A stretch of 64,000 nt of DNA, taken from Chitinophaga sp. SYP-B3965 (GTDB taxonomy: Bacteria; Bacteroidota; Bacteroidia; Chitinophagales; Chitinophagaceae). The position numbers and the translations under genes were made by a program. Where the stretch lies: positions 186,001 through 250,000 of the forward strand of contig NZ_WJFD01000001.1 of the NCBI RefSeq assembly GCF_009647655.1, given 5' to 3'. The notes under the pieces were generated by a model. That model was not told the origin of the DNA, searched no databases, and was given only the letters and a program-made list of their open reading frames with translations. Positions 37,001-45,269 of this stretch are shown one piece after another. How positions within the stretch are numbered: the stretch's first letter is position 1; each line of letters starts with the position of its first letter.

Positions 37001-37336
37001 CGTGGTGGTGTGGATGCACGGTTCCCTACACTGGATTACTGGACGGGTTCTATTCAAACATTCTGGAATATCTATGATTACAAAAGTGCGTTCGTGGAAG
37101 ATGCTTCTTTCATGCGCCTGAAGAACCTGATGATGAGCTACAATCTTCCTGTGCCGATGATCAGACGTTTTGGCCTGGAGCGTATGCTGGTATATGCAAA
37201 CGTGGAAAACGTATTTCTCCTCACGAAGTATTCCGGCCGCGATCCTGAAGCGATAGAATTCCCTTCTGGTTATGACAGGGGAAGGAACTATCCGCTGTCC
37301 CGCAAAATGACAGTTGGTTTGAATGTCACTTTTTAA
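34088..37336 (+). CDS. SusC/RagA-family TonB-linked outer-membrane transporter
   Basis: The import channel of a SusCD nutrient-uptake complex. The 1082-residue protein has a signal peptide (ending NAAAQ). A carboxypeptidase-like regulatory domain follows (VTGTVKDKDGVSLPGVSIRE, about 25-100). The SusC-specific plug has IQNIPAASVVNLLQGRVAGL, VFIRGNAS and PLFVVDGIIIP, with YGSRGANGVIIIKTK at its end. The barrel ends in VGLNVTF. Its TonB box is probably DVVITGY (about 106). SusD follows after 18 bases. There is no N-terminal STN domain, so the anti-sigma signalling route is not expected. Confidence 0.95.
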   Translation: MTKKLLLLWVMLCIAMFNAAAQGRQVTGTVKDKDGVSLPGVSIREAGTNNGTASGTDGKFSLTLKGTNPSLELTYMGYTKITLKTDSRNDYTFVMQSDAQQLKDVVITGYESKKRKTLTTSVTRLDADEIQNIPAASVVNLLQGRVAGLAVVNNSGAPGIGAPVFIRGNASVASSFSDNRIYSDPLFVVDGIIIPPDRASAKGFSVNALGSGNSPISWLNPSDIESIDVLKDAAAAAVYGSRGANGVIIIKTKTAKSGKPKVDLRAYTGITFTPSLFPILGGKAESDAKTDIWNRFAPYDQRMSGMPIQMTDSLNPYFNNSTDWQSLYFRTGKIQNYDASIQAGNEMGNYRIGAGYYSEDGIVLNTGFKRYTANFTGRLLPNKKTTILMQTYLGRTDRSRGNSKNGQGINAQGIWSIPSSVYSIPGKNPAGGSLLDAFSKNRDKNYTNSINTSLQLMYAITPELMFTSTGSLSYANDKRDYFYAAVANNGSADAGEYNAINNSYTITNQLSYSHNTKNNDHNFGAFLVQEFNKNTLEVTQIDAKKGPLDPIQIIQGYSPRNTVTKTGYGANATSSVLGKVNYGFREKYLVDASLRADGSSKLASNNRWGYFPTVSAAWRIAEEPFVKNNLPWLNEAKVRLSWGKNANQYVENFASVNALTGSAGGFDEPSDLYVSTYGGSPVAVQNFAQMQNKDLRWEYSDQTNLGIELSTFKGRVSLIADLYQRYTEGGTYDEQLPTSAGYSIIKKNGIDVLNKGFEMTLSVDVLGKNKLGLGWTTRFMLAKNVNKVAKLPNNNRPFFVDNVTMVKVGSAPYGYVFMVSDGVWQTDAEVPVDPFTGKKLFFDYGYLPYRAGSPRFLDLNGDYKINDLNGDGAREVNDRLWVGDPTPKIEGGWVNTLTWKGFTVDMMFNFKLGVKVVNSAMQRYWNSVKVQGGGGQFPNYTKQEYFNGDSQDWGGIPPTDYYDIFGFAPGDRGGVDARFPTLDYWTGSIQTFWNIYDYKSAFVEDASFMRLKNLMMSYNLPVPMIRRFGLERMLVYANVENVFLLTKYSGRDPEAIEFPSGYDRGRNYPLSRKMTVGLNVTF

Positions 37337-37354
37337 TCCATTTAAAGTTATTGT

Positions 37355-38947
37355 ATGAAAAGAGGAATATATTATGTGATGCTTTGCCTCGTGGGGTTCA
37401 CAGCAGTGTCCTGCAACAAGCAGCTGGACATATACCCGATAGATCAGATCCCGGATCAGAACTTCTGGTCTACAGAAAAGGAGCTGGATGCTGCAGTAGG
37501 TGGCGGATATGCCATCTTGCGCAGAACGTTGGCTGAAAGCCCAAAGAACGCCAATGATGCGAACGGTTATCATAACCGCTTTTATATGTACGGAGATCGC
37601 AGAGGGCTGATCTTCCGTTCTTATACAAAAGACCAGATCAGGGACCTTACAGATGGTGCTTTGAAAACTAACAAACTCCGCACGGAATGGGGTACTACGA
37701 GGCAGTGGGATGATATCCTGTTTAACTGGGCGCCTTTCTACCAGGTGATAGAGCAATGTAATACGGTGATTGAAAATGCGGCCCGCGTACCGGATAATGA
37801 ATTCTTTGGAGAGCGCAGCCGTGAAAGTTATGTAGCGGAAGCGCGTTTCCTGCGCGCATTCACTTACTTCTATATGGTAAGGGTATGGGGTAATGTACCG
37901 ATGGTCACTAAATCTAAAACCGCAGATAAACTCGGAAGAACGGATTATAATGCTGTGCTGGATTTTGTGGAAACAGAACTGACTGCAGTAGAAAGCAAGT
38001 TACCTGCAAACTATAATATCGCCGGTAAGAAATCTATTCGTGCCACACAAGGTACTGTACAGGCAACACTGGCACATGTATATGCGTGGCGTCAGAAGTA
38101 TGTGGAAGCTATTGCAGCGTCTACCAAAGTGATCAATGGTGGTGTATACAAATTGCTGACTGGTGCACAACGCGGAGAAGCCGGGGCTTCCAGTTTTATG
38201 ATGGCGTACCAGCAGATCTGGAAAGGAAAAACAGATGAAGGCATCTTTGAAATAGACTTTGATGCTGCCAACGGAGAAATAGGTGTGAATGGTTCATTGG
38301 CCAACCTTACGATGTTTGGTCCTAAGGCTGCCAACCGTAATGAACCGCTGTGGGCACTGAACTTTTTAAAGATCGGTGATTCCACCAATGCAAAAGGCAC
38401 GCGTACTTCACAGCTGGCTACACCCAAACAGTTCTTCCCTGATACCACATCAGATCTCCGTTATGTTGCGCAGTTCGATACATTGAACAGCCCTACCAAT
38501 CCGGCGCTGACCATGTTCACTAAATATCAGTGGGTAGTAGATCCTACCAGGAACCTGTATGATGCCAATATCGTGATCTTCCGGATGGCAGATATCATAC
38601 TGCTGAGAGCGGAAGCGAATGCTGCATTGAAAAATTATGCGCCTGCCCGCCAGGACCTGAACACGATCCGTACCCGTGTATGGACAAAAACTTTCACTGG
38701 CGCAGATGACCAACTTCCGATGGAAATTTTCAGAGAGCGTACCCGTGAATTACTGGGTGAAGGACATTACTTCTATGACCTGGTGAGAACGCGGTTGCTG
38801 ATAGATCCGGATTATGTGAAAGTACCGCTTCGTCCTGATGTATTACCTGCCGATTTCAATGATGGCGCATGGACCTGGCCTGTTTCCAACAAGGCTTTTG
38901 TGGACAATCCGAGTATGGAGCAAATGCGTTACTGGCAGCGTTATTAA
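37355..38947 (+). CDS. RagB/SusD-family surface lipoprotein
   Basis: The substrate-capturing lid of the SusCD complex, tethered to the outer surface. The 530-residue protein has a lipobox ending at C20 (FTAVSC) followed by the typical NKQLDIYPIDQI opening. TPR-like helices follow (ESYVAEARFLRAFTYFYMVRVWGNVPMV, near 163). The SusD C-terminal signature includes VIFRMADIILLRAEANA and the final IFRERTRELLGEGHYFYDLVRT. It is 18 bases after susC and 18 before the fasciclin gene. Confidence 0.95.
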   Translation: MKRGIYYVMLCLVGFTAVSCNKQLDIYPIDQIPDQNFWSTEKELDAAVGGGYAILRRTLAESPKNANDANGYHNRFYMYGDRRGLIFRSYTKDQIRDLTDGALKTNKLRTEWGTTRQWDDILFNWAPFYQVIEQCNTVIENAARVPDNEFFGERSRESYVAEARFLRAFTYFYMVRVWGNVPMVTKSKTADKLGRTDYNAVLDFVETELTAVESKLPANYNIAGKKSIRATQGTVQATLAHVYAWRQKYVEAIAASTKVINGGVYKLLTGAQRGEAGASSFMMAYQQIWKGKTDEGIFEIDFDAANGEIGVNGSLANLTMFGPKAANRNEPLWALNFLKIGDSTNAKGTRTSQLATPKQFFPDTTSDLRYVAQFDTLNSPTNPALTMFTKYQWVVDPTRNLYDANIVIFRMADIILLRAEANAALKNYAPARQDLNTIRTRVWTKTFTGADDQLPMEIFRERTRELLGEGHYFYDLVRTRLLIDPDYVKVPLRPDVLPADFNDGAWTWPVSNKAFVDNPSMEQMRYWQRY

Positions 38948-38965
38948 TCTTTAAAAAAAATCAAG

Positions 38966-39634
38966 ATGAAAAAAATCAGATATATTCTTTCGTTTGCTAT
39001 CCTGCTTGCGTTTGCTACAGCTTGTCAGAAAGAACATTTCACAGATGGTGGCGTTCGCACAGGTAAGCTCAATATGAGCGTCTACGATTTCCTGAAATCC
39101 CGGCCGTTTGAATTTGATACCATTGTATGGATACTGGACAAAACGGGCCTTGCAGACGCGTTAAAAGAGAATAACGTTACTTTTTTTGCGCCACGCGATC
39201 TCAATGTGGTAAACTATCTCAAAAGGATAGGGGGTGCAAGACTGGATACGGTGAATGTGGATACACTGCGTAATGCCATGAGCAAATACATATTTCCCGG
39301 GAAAAAAGTCTGGAGAGATAGCATTCCCCTGGAAAAGAGTCCTGAAGGTGGTATGCTGATCACCAGCCTGAATGGTTACCAAATGTACCTGGATACCTGG
39401 AGGGATGCCTATAACGGTATCCCCAACGCCGGCCCGATCTTTATCCGCATCTGGGATCCGCATGGTTATACAGCTAATCCTATCCGCAGGTTTGATCCCA
39501 TCACAAAATGGCCGGAGCTGCAGAACAGGTACAATCCCTGGGTAAATTCCGGTATCATAACCAGTAACCTGGAAGCTACCAACGGCGTAGTACATGCAGT
39601 AGCAGGTAGCCATACGTTCAATTTCCCTTATTAA
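38966..39634 (+). CDS. Fasciclin-domain lipoprotein
   Basis: A 222-residue surface or periplasmic lipoprotein with lipobox ending at C20 (LLAFATAC). A single fasciclin-like domain covers about 38-215: SVYDFLKSRPFEFDTIVWILDKTGL, then the H1-like motif NNVTFFAPRDLNVVNYL, and ending NGVVHAVAG. Fasciclin domains mediate adhesion or ligand contact. Members inside SusCD operons of Bacteroidota are thought to bind the operon's substrate, but none is identified here. Confidence 0.85.
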   Translation: MKKIRYILSFAILLAFATACQKEHFTDGGVRTGKLNMSVYDFLKSRPFEFDTIVWILDKTGLADALKENNVTFFAPRDLNVVNYLKRIGGARLDTVNVDTLRNAMSKYIFPGKKVWRDSIPLEKSPEGGMLITSLNGYQMYLDTWRDAYNGIPNAGPIFIRIWDPHGYTANPIRRFDPITKWPELQNRYNPWVNSGIITSNLEATNGVVHAVAGSHTFNFPY

Positions 39635-39651
39635 GTTTTAAAATAAAACTC

Positions 39652-40590
39652 ATGACTACATTATATAAAAATATAGCAAAAGCAGTGATGCTGGTGGCGC
39701 TGACAGGAGGTGTGATCTACAGCTGCCGTAAAGTGGATATGCAGGATGGTTACTTTGGTGAAAATATCCGTTATAAGGATAAGATCATTACCCTGGAAAC
39801 CGGCCGGGATGCTTATAAAGGAGATCTTATACTGGATCGTTCTACCCTGCCTATTACGGTAGAACTGGCAGATATCCGCCGTTGGGATGGTAAGCCGGCT
39901 CCGGAAATGAAACAGGAAGTAGATGCAGTGGAGTGGGTGGAAGAATTTACAGGACAGGAAAAGACATTGGAAGAACTGGAGAAAAAGAAAAAGATCGTGA
40001 AGCGCCCTGTGTTTGAGATCAGCCCTTCTGATGGCCGCCTGAAATTCCGCAAGGAAAGTTATGAAATGGATTCTGCTACTTATTTCATAGATGTTAAAGT
40101 AACAAATGGCGCAGGTTCCCGTATCATCAAAAACGCACTGGAAGTGAAAGTGGTGAAAGGGGCCGATTTTGAAACCCGTGATGATGGTGCATGGATCGTT
40201 TGTTCAGATTACGATTGGGATGGTTGTTCTCCTTACTTTGATTCCATCAATATCCGCATAGATAAGTTCGAATACAAAGGCCCTGGTAATAAGATCACGG
40301 TTAAGTTTAAAGACCCGAGTGGTAACTTAATGGATCCCAGGACTTTTCCGGAAGGCAGTAAACAAAAAGGAAAACGGATGCAGGATTTTGTGTTTGAACA
40401 GCGGTTGCTGGCAGACCGGATCGAGTATGATGTAGCGTATCCGTTCAACACGGCAGACCGCCAGTTCGAATGGTGGGTACCAGGTGCTGCTTTTGGTAAG
40501 AATGACCACTATGATCTGTTTGCGTATGTAAACTTTAAGGTATTCAGACCCGGCAGCTGGGAGATCACCTGGCAGGCCTTTTATCCATAG
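39652..40590 (+). CDS. DUF5007-like lipoprotein of the SusCD locus
   Basis: A 312-residue lipoprotein (lipobox ending at C25, GGVIYSC) that most resembles the DUF5007 group of Bacteroidota proteins found with fasciclin lipoproteins in SusCD operons. It has an N-terminal segment DMQDGYFGENIRYKDK, a Lys/Glu-rich central part (about 95-125), a beta-sandwich-like middle, and an acidic CSDYDWDGCSPYFD motif (about 184-197) with two cysteines. It is probably a second substrate-binding or structural surface subunit. It is the last gene of the operon, 17 bases after the fasciclin gene. Confidence 0.65.
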   Translation: MTTLYKNIAKAVMLVALTGGVIYSCRKVDMQDGYFGENIRYKDKIITLETGRDAYKGDLILDRSTLPITVELADIRRWDGKPAPEMKQEVDAVEWVEEFTGQEKTLEELEKKKKIVKRPVFEISPSDGRLKFRKESYEMDSATYFIDVKVTNGAGSRIIKNALEVKVVKGADFETRDDGAWIVCSDYDWDGCSPYFDSINIRIDKFEYKGPGNKITVKFKDPSGNLMDPRTFPEGSKQKGKRMQDFVFEQRLLADRIEYDVAYPFNTADRQFEWWVPGAAFGKNDHYDLFAYVNFKVFRPGSWEITWQAFYP

Positions 40591-40599
40591 TAGAATAGT

Positions 40600-40636
40600 A
40601 AAAAATAAGGCCGCGAATTTCGCGGCCTTATTTTTT
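40600..40636. terminator. Bidirectional terminator between SusCD operon and LytTR gene
   Basis: A near-perfect palindrome with 17-18 bp arms (AAAAATAAGGCCGCGAA with its complement) has A/T ends. It overlaps the last codons of the LytTR gene, which lies on the other strand. Confidence 0.9.
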
Positions 40637-41353
40637 ATTCGTCATGATCTTTTCTTTCATCAGGCTCATGAAGCCTTCTTTATAAGAATCCCCTACGGGA
40701 ACTATTTCTGTGGTATGCTCCAGGTGTACAGTATTGCCCTCGATCATTTTAATATAACCGGTAGCCAGTAAAAAGGATTTATGTGTTCTGGCAAAATCAC
40801 CTGCGGGCAAACGTTCTTCCAGGTCTTTCATATTCAGCAGGGCAATAATGCCTTCTCCCTGGCGGGTGTGGATCTTCACGTAGTTCTTTAATCCTTCAAT
40901 GAAGAGGATGTCCTTAATGTTGATCTTGATCAGCTTTCCTTTCTGCTCTGTTTTTACAAAGATGAAATCACTTTCTTCTTTGGGGGCTGCGGCAACGGGT
41001 TCTATGAGACTCAATGCACGTTGGGCGCCTTTGATGAAGCGGGCAAAGGAAATGGGCTTTAAGAGATAATCCACTACTTCGTTCTCAAACCCTTCCATGG
41101 CATATTCACTGTAAGCGGTGGTGAGGATCACTTTGCTTTTGCCGTTGATGGCTTTAATGAAATCTATGCCGGTCATGGAAGGCATCTGCACATCCAGGAA
41201 GATCAGGTCTACTTTGTGCTGATGCAGGAGCTGCAAACCTTCTACAGGGTCTGTAGTGGAATACAGCAGGTTCAGGAAAGGTGTTTGTTTAATGTGGTGC
41301 GTCAGCAGGTCTATGGCATGCTGTTCATCATCTATCACAATACAGTTAACCAT
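40628..41353 (-). CDS. LytTR-family response regulator
   Basis: A 241-residue regulator with a receiver domain (D8/D9, phosphoacceptor D54 in IFLDVQMPS, T79, K99 in LLKPI) and a C-terminal LytTR domain (about 130-235: FIFVKTEQKGKLIKINIKDI, and FARTHKSFLLATGYI). It is translated 3 bases after its cognate kinase. The gene ends inside the shared terminator, tail to tail with the SusCD operon. Whether it controls that operon cannot be told from position alone. Confidence 0.93.
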   Translation of the reverse strand: MVNCIVIDDEQHAIDLLTHHIKQTPFLNLLYSTTDPVEGLQLLHQHKVDLIFLDVQMPSMTGIDFIKAINGKSKVILTTAYSEYAMEGFENEVVDYLLKPISFARFIKGAQRALSLIEPVAAAPKEESDFIFVKTEQKGKLIKINIKDILFIEGLKNYVKIHTRQGEGIIALLNMKDLEERLPAGDFARTHKSFLLATGYIKMIEGNTVHLEHTTEIVPVGDSYKEGFMSLMKEKIMTNKK

Positions 41354-41356
41354 GTG

Positions 41357-42445
41357 TTATAAATTGATCGTTAATACTACTGTATAGAAATCCACATTCT
41401 CTTTTACAGTAAAAGTATGTTTATCTGCATACATCAGCTGCAGCCTTTGTTTTACGTTGTTAAGACCAATACCTGTAGAAAGTTCTTTGGGTCCTTTTTT
41501 CTTTTTATTGTTGATGAAGAACATAATTGTTTTTTCATCTGCTTCTGTTCTCACTATCAGCGGATTGGCCGGGTCCAGCAGATCTCCGTGTTTGAAGGCG
41601 TTCTCTACAAGGGTAATGAGCACCAGCGGTGTGATGCGTGCCTTCGGATTAGTGATCTGCTCACTGTACTGGATGCTCAGCTTATTGTTGAAGCGCATCT
41701 GGTTAATTTCGATCACATTCTTCAGGTGGGTGATCTCCTGCGACAACGCTACTTTCCCTTCTGCATCTTCTTCTTTCCCCAGCGCATACCGCATAATGTC
41801 TGAGAGTAATAATACGGCATTGGATACTTCCTCGCTTAAAGGTACTGTTTTACTATAAATGAAACTGAGTGAATTGAAGAGGAAATGCGGGTTGATCTGG
41901 TATTTGATAGCAGAGAGTTCCGCGTCCATCTTTTGCTTTTCCAGTTCTTTCTGGCGGCGGCGCCTTTGATTGTATTCAATGATGAATGCTGCCACAAAAC
42001 AGATGAACAGCGTAACAAGATAGAAAAAGAAAGTGCTGAGCGAAAAGAACAGGAATTTATGTTGTTTGATGAATGTGGAGAACGCATCTGTATTGGCGCC
42101 GGATACTTTGTAATTGATGGAGGTAAATTCAAAAATAGCAGTGTATCCGTATTTTATCGTGAAAACACTTATTACGATCAATATGAACCTCGTTACTTTC
42201 TTCTGTTGCAATAAGGGCAGGCAGGCCTGGAAGATCAGGAGATAATAAGTGAGTATGAACTCCAGGATGGTTTTTGACGAATGCAGTAAGATGCCCCCGA
42301 GTTTGCTATAGGTGTCATTGGCCATCGCAGGGTCTACTGTATAGAGGAAAGAAAGCCCCAGCAATTGATGCACGATGCCTATAATGAATAAGGTCAGTAG
42401 CTTCTTCCATTCCCGTTTAAAAAAGTTTGCGATCTTTTGCTTCAT
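41357..42445 (-). CDS. LytS-type multi-pass sensor histidine kinase
   Basis: A 362-residue membrane kinase. The ATG at 42445 (MKQKIANFFKRE) is chosen over the one at 42472 because the latter overlaps the predicted -7 element. Four membrane helices lie at about 16-36, 60-82, 90-112 and 135-160. A His_kinase core follows with the phosphoacceptor in INPHFLFNSLSFIYS, then VENAFKHGD (N box) and GIGLNNVKQRL. It is the partner of the following LytTR regulator. Confidence 0.9.
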   Translation of the reverse strand: MKQKIANFFKREWKKLLTLFIIGIVHQLLGLSFLYTVDPAMANDTYSKLGGILLHSSKTILEFILTYYLLIFQACLPLLQQKKVTRFILIVISVFTIKYGYTAIFEFTSINYKVSGANTDAFSTFIKQHKFLFFSLSTFFFYLVTLFICFVAAFIIEYNQRRRRQKELEKQKMDAELSAIKYQINPHFLFNSLSFIYSKTVPLSEEVSNAVLLLSDIMRYALGKEEDAEGKVALSQEITHLKNVIEINQMRFNNKLSIQYSEQITNPKARITPLVLITLVENAFKHGDLLDPANPLIVRTEADEKTIMFFINNKKKKGPKELSTGIGLNNVKQRLQLMYADKHTFTVKENVDFYTVVLTINL

Positions 42446-42469
42446 ATCACTGCAAATATTGGCTTCTTT

Positions 42470-42477
42470 CAAAAATA
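42470..42477 (-). promoter_or_regulatory. -7 element of the LytS/LytTR operon
   Basis: TATTTTTG (42477-42470) is an exact TAnnTTTG. It predicts a transcript start near 42465 and a leader of about 20 bases to the ATG at 42445. The -33 position falls inside the preceding terminator and has no TTG. Confidence 0.5.
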
Positions 42478-42483
42478 GTTAAA

Positions 42484-42515
42484 AAAAGCTTCCCGGGGCG
42501 GACCGGGAAGCTTTT
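42484..42515 (-). terminator. Intrinsic terminator after the outer-membrane beta-barrel gene
   Basis: AAAAGCTTCCCGG (42484-42496) pairs perfectly with CCGGGAAGCTTTT (42503-42515). Seven Ts follow on the minus strand. It is 16 bases after the gene's stop. Confidence 0.88.
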
Positions 42516-42530
42516 GAGAAAAGAGCCAGG

Positions 42531-44684
42531 TTAAAGAGTAGTTGTATTGGTCCGTCCGGCTTCCGCTTCAATGGTGTTCTTACGTGCCTTGTTCTGCTTC
42601 ACATTCTTATTACCGAATTTGTAATTGAAGGTGAGGTTCACTACACGGGTGTCCATCTCCTGGCGGCTGTTGTTGTCGATGGCGGCATATTTCACGTCAA
42701 AGCGGTATTGTTTTGTGTTGAAGATATCGTTCACAGCGAGTTTCAGTGAACCATCACCTTTCATGATGGTTTTGCGCAGGCCCAGGTCCACAAAGCCCAT
42801 AGAGCGGAGAGAAGCATAACCCATGGCGAAAGGGCTTTGGAAAGATCCGTTCAGTTCTGCGGTAAAACCGGCAGGCAGGGTGAATACGTTCTGTGTATTG
42901 ATGATAGCGGTGATGTTCTCTTTCTTATACTGCACACCATCCAGCAGGGTATTGATGTCGAGGTAAAGGCCCATCACCGTCCAGGTAGTACGGATCTTTT
43001 TAGTGAGGGGTTTGGAGATCACCAGGTTAGCATATGCGATGTTGAAGACAGCCTGGTTATCATAACTCATCACGAGGATCTTTGTCTGAGGGTCCTGGCG
43101 GAACACCACGCTCAGGTTATCTGTGCTGCGGGAATAGGCCAGGGTGGTGAAGATGGAGTAATTATGGCTCCATGTGGCTTCTATGGATTGATTGAGTACG
43201 GGTTTGATATTCGGGTTACCCTGCTGATACGTATAAGCATTCTTATAAGTAATGAAAGGGTTCACGATCTCAAAGCCAAAACGGTTAATGCTCCTGCGGT
43301 AGGAAAGACTGAACTGGTTCTTTGCATCTTTCATGTAGGAGATACTGGCACTGGGGAACAGCTGGAAGTAATCGCGGGTGAAGTGCTGATCTATCGTAAG
43401 GCTGTTACCGGTAGCGTGTGTATGTTCTCCGCGCAGTACGGCATTGAAAGTGTATTTCTTGATGGTTTTGTTGAGGCCAATATAAGCGGCATTGATATTC
43501 TCTTTGTAGATGAAGTGATTGGTTTTACCGGCATCGTTCTGCCAGTTGTCCCCATACTTATTTTCCCAGATCATATCATTGTCTGTTTCTGTGAAAGTGG
43601 TTTTGATACCGGCTTCCAGGCGCGCAAACTTGAATGGCTGCACATAGTCTGCGCTGGCGGAATATACGTTGATGCGGGAATCTGCATTGTTGCGGATATT
43701 GGTCTGGTCGCCGATGGGTTGTTTTGTTGGGTTGTAATACTGGCCGGTGAACAGGTCGTTCCAGTCTTTATTATAATTAAAGTAGTCTGCGTTGATGGTG
43801 AATTCATTCTTCTTTTTCTCACTGCCTGTTTTGAAATAAACGTTCACGGAAGGGTTTACAATGGATTGATCTCCACCGGCATCCTGCATGAAGACAGAAT
43901 CGGGGAGGGCTGTTGTGTTTTCTCCTTTCCTGCCGCGGTTGCTGAAAGAGCCTTTGAGCAATACACCGGCGGAAGTGGTTTTATTCAGGTCAAAGTCTGC
44001 GCCTGCTCTTACGTTATGGGTGTTACGGTTTTCCTTATTGTAATCGTTGTCCTCCAGTTTGGTGCCATCTTTAAAACGGCGCTCAGACTTTGTTTTGGTG
44101 AACTGATTGGTATGGAGATAATCGTAACCACCGTAGATGTTCACGCCTTTGCTGCGGTTGTTCAGGGTGAATCCTTCTGTCGTGCGGGCGTAGCGGCCAA
44201 AACCACCGCTGATGGTAGCGGTACCATTGGTGCCGAGGTCTTTGCTTTTCAGCATCTTTATATTGATGATCGCGGCGCCTTGTGCATCGTATTTAGTGGA
44301 AGGGTTGCTCATGAGTTCCAGTTTGTCGATGTTGCCACCGGGGGTGCTGTTGAGCAGGTTCTTCAGGTCTTCTCCGGAGAGGCGGCTGGGGCGTCCGTCT
44401 ATGTATACGGTAACGGATTTGCCGTTGAGGAGGAGGTTGTCTGTGTTGTCTATCACTACTCCGGGGGCTTTTTGTAAAACTTCCCAGGCTGTGGAGCCGG
44501 CGGCGGTGGTGGTTTTGGCAACATTTACCACCATGGTGCCGCCCTGCATGGTAATGGTGGGGGCAGTGGAGGTGATGTTCACTTCTTTGAGTTGTTTAAC
44601 GGTGTCCTTTTTTTCCTGGGCATGGGCTAAACTGGAAAGGGTTAGTGTGGTAGCTGTAAGGAGAGATGTAATAATGCGTTGCAT
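42531..44684 (-). CDS. TonB-dependent-receptor-like outer-membrane beta-barrel protein (OMP_b-brl_3 type)
   Basis: A 717-residue outer-membrane protein with a signal peptide (SSLAHAQ), a possible TonB box (VKQLKEVNITS) and a plug (WEVLQKAPGVVIDNTDNLLLNGKSVTVYIDGRPSRL; IDKLELMSNPSTKYDAQGAAIINI). A large barrel follows, with a Lys/Asn/Arg-rich C-terminal extension. Unlike many relatives it lacks an N-terminal carboxypeptidase-like domain. These proteins often sit next to LytTR systems in Bacteroidota, and here the downstream neighbour is such a pair. The substrate is unknown. Confidence 0.85.
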   Translation of the reverse strand: MQRIITSLLTATTLTLSSLAHAQEKKDTVKQLKEVNITSTAPTITMQGGTMVVNVAKTTTAAGSTAWEVLQKAPGVVIDNTDNLLLNGKSVTVYIDGRPSRLSGEDLKNLLNSTPGGNIDKLELMSNPSTKYDAQGAAIINIKMLKSKDLGTNGTATISGGFGRYARTTEGFTLNNRSKGVNIYGGYDYLHTNQFTKTKSERRFKDGTKLEDNDYNKENRNTHNVRAGADFDLNKTTSAGVLLKGSFSNRGRKGENTTALPDSVFMQDAGGDQSIVNPSVNVYFKTGSEKKKNEFTINADYFNYNKDWNDLFTGQYYNPTKQPIGDQTNIRNNADSRINVYSASADYVQPFKFARLEAGIKTTFTETDNDMIWENKYGDNWQNDAGKTNHFIYKENINAAYIGLNKTIKKYTFNAVLRGEHTHATGNSLTIDQHFTRDYFQLFPSASISYMKDAKNQFSLSYRRSINRFGFEIVNPFITYKNAYTYQQGNPNIKPVLNQSIEATWSHNYSIFTTLAYSRSTDNLSVVFRQDPQTKILVMSYDNQAVFNIAYANLVISKPLTKKIRTTWTVMGLYLDINTLLDGVQYKKENITAIINTQNVFTLPAGFTAELNGSFQSPFAMGYASLRSMGFVDLGLRKTIMKGDGSLKLAVNDIFNTKQYRFDVKYAAIDNNSRQEMDTRVVNLTFNYKFGNKNVKQNKARKNTIEAEAGRTNTTTL

Positions 44685-44825
44685 ATAGGTTCAGTTTTGA
44701 TAGTGCAAACATATTACGGGGTGGCGGGGAGGGGAAATTCGTTACACCAATCACCTCTTTCCAGGGATCAAAAGGGGAATTCTCCTTTAAATTGGGTATA
44801 TTCAGAAAATCTCAAAAGTAATTCC

Positions 44826-45152
44826 ATGTGTAAATTTATTATCAGAACAGGTAAGCATCATCAGTTCTTTTTTGATCTGAAAAACGATAATGGGGATGTG
44901 ATCCTCACGAGTGATGCTTTTCATACTAAAGCAGCGGCTAATACGGTTATAGAGTCTTTAAAGCTGGTAGCGAAAGACGATAATAAGTATGAGCGGCAGA
45001 AGGCGGCTACGGAGCATTATTTCTTCACTGTTAAGGGGGCGAATGGGAAGCAGATTGCGAAGAGTGTGTTGTTTCCTACACCGGCGGAGCGGAATGCGGC
45101 GATTAAGAGTATTGAGGCGGAAGGGCATGATGCGGCGGTTGTGGAGGAGTAG
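44826..45152 (+). CDS. YegP/DUF1508-family protein
   Basis: A 108-residue soluble protein with two copies of the DUF1508 (UPF0339) fold: GKHHQFFFDLKNDNGDVILTS (about 8-28) and EHYFFTVKGANGKQIAKSV (about 62-80), each followed by a helix. The ATG at 44826 (MCKFIIRTG) is chosen because the longer frame (44679) lies over the divergent gene's start. Function is unproven. Two-repeat YegP proteins are thought to help with cell protection or stress. Two 91-bp repeats lie immediately downstream. Confidence 0.88.
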   Translation: MCKFIIRTGKHHQFFFDLKNDNGDVILTSDAFHTKAAANTVIESLKLVAKDDNKYERQKAATEHYFFTVKGANGKQIAKSVLFPTPAERNAAIKSIEAEGHDAAVVEE

Positions 45153-45159
45153 GGTAAAG

Positions 45160-45250
45160 CGTTTCGCCACGGCTTGCGCCGCGGCGTTGGCTTTTTATTT
45201 TAGGGGGAGTTCTTTATTGTTGGCTTATTTTGATACGGGTGCTACCGTGT
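45160..45250 (+). repeat. 91-bp direct repeat, copy 1, after yegP
   Basis: Starts CGTTTCGCCACGGCTTGCG, with a 9-bp imperfect hairpin (CGCCACGGC/GCCGCGGCG, loop TTGC), then a T-rich stretch, and ends GCTACCGTGT. It is about 90% identical to copy 2, 110 bases away. The hairpin followed by Ts could also terminate yegP transcription. Confidence 0.85.
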
Positions 45251-45269
45251 TTTTGTAGTAATAGTAGAA

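Noticed and set aside
36821..37756. Minus-strand frame of 311 codons spanning SusC and SusD
   Set aside because: Antisense to two well-supported genes and crossing their junction; no motifs.
40628..42445. Direct control of the SusCD operon by the convergent LytS/LytTR pair
   Set aside because: The only support is adjacency. The operon ends tail to tail with the regulator, and no LytTR-type direct repeat was seen upstream of SusC.
42837..44477. Long plus-strand frame of 546 codons
   Set aside because: Exactly antisense to the outer-membrane beta-barrel gene, whose signal peptide, plug motifs and terminator are clear. The antisense product has no recognisable domain.
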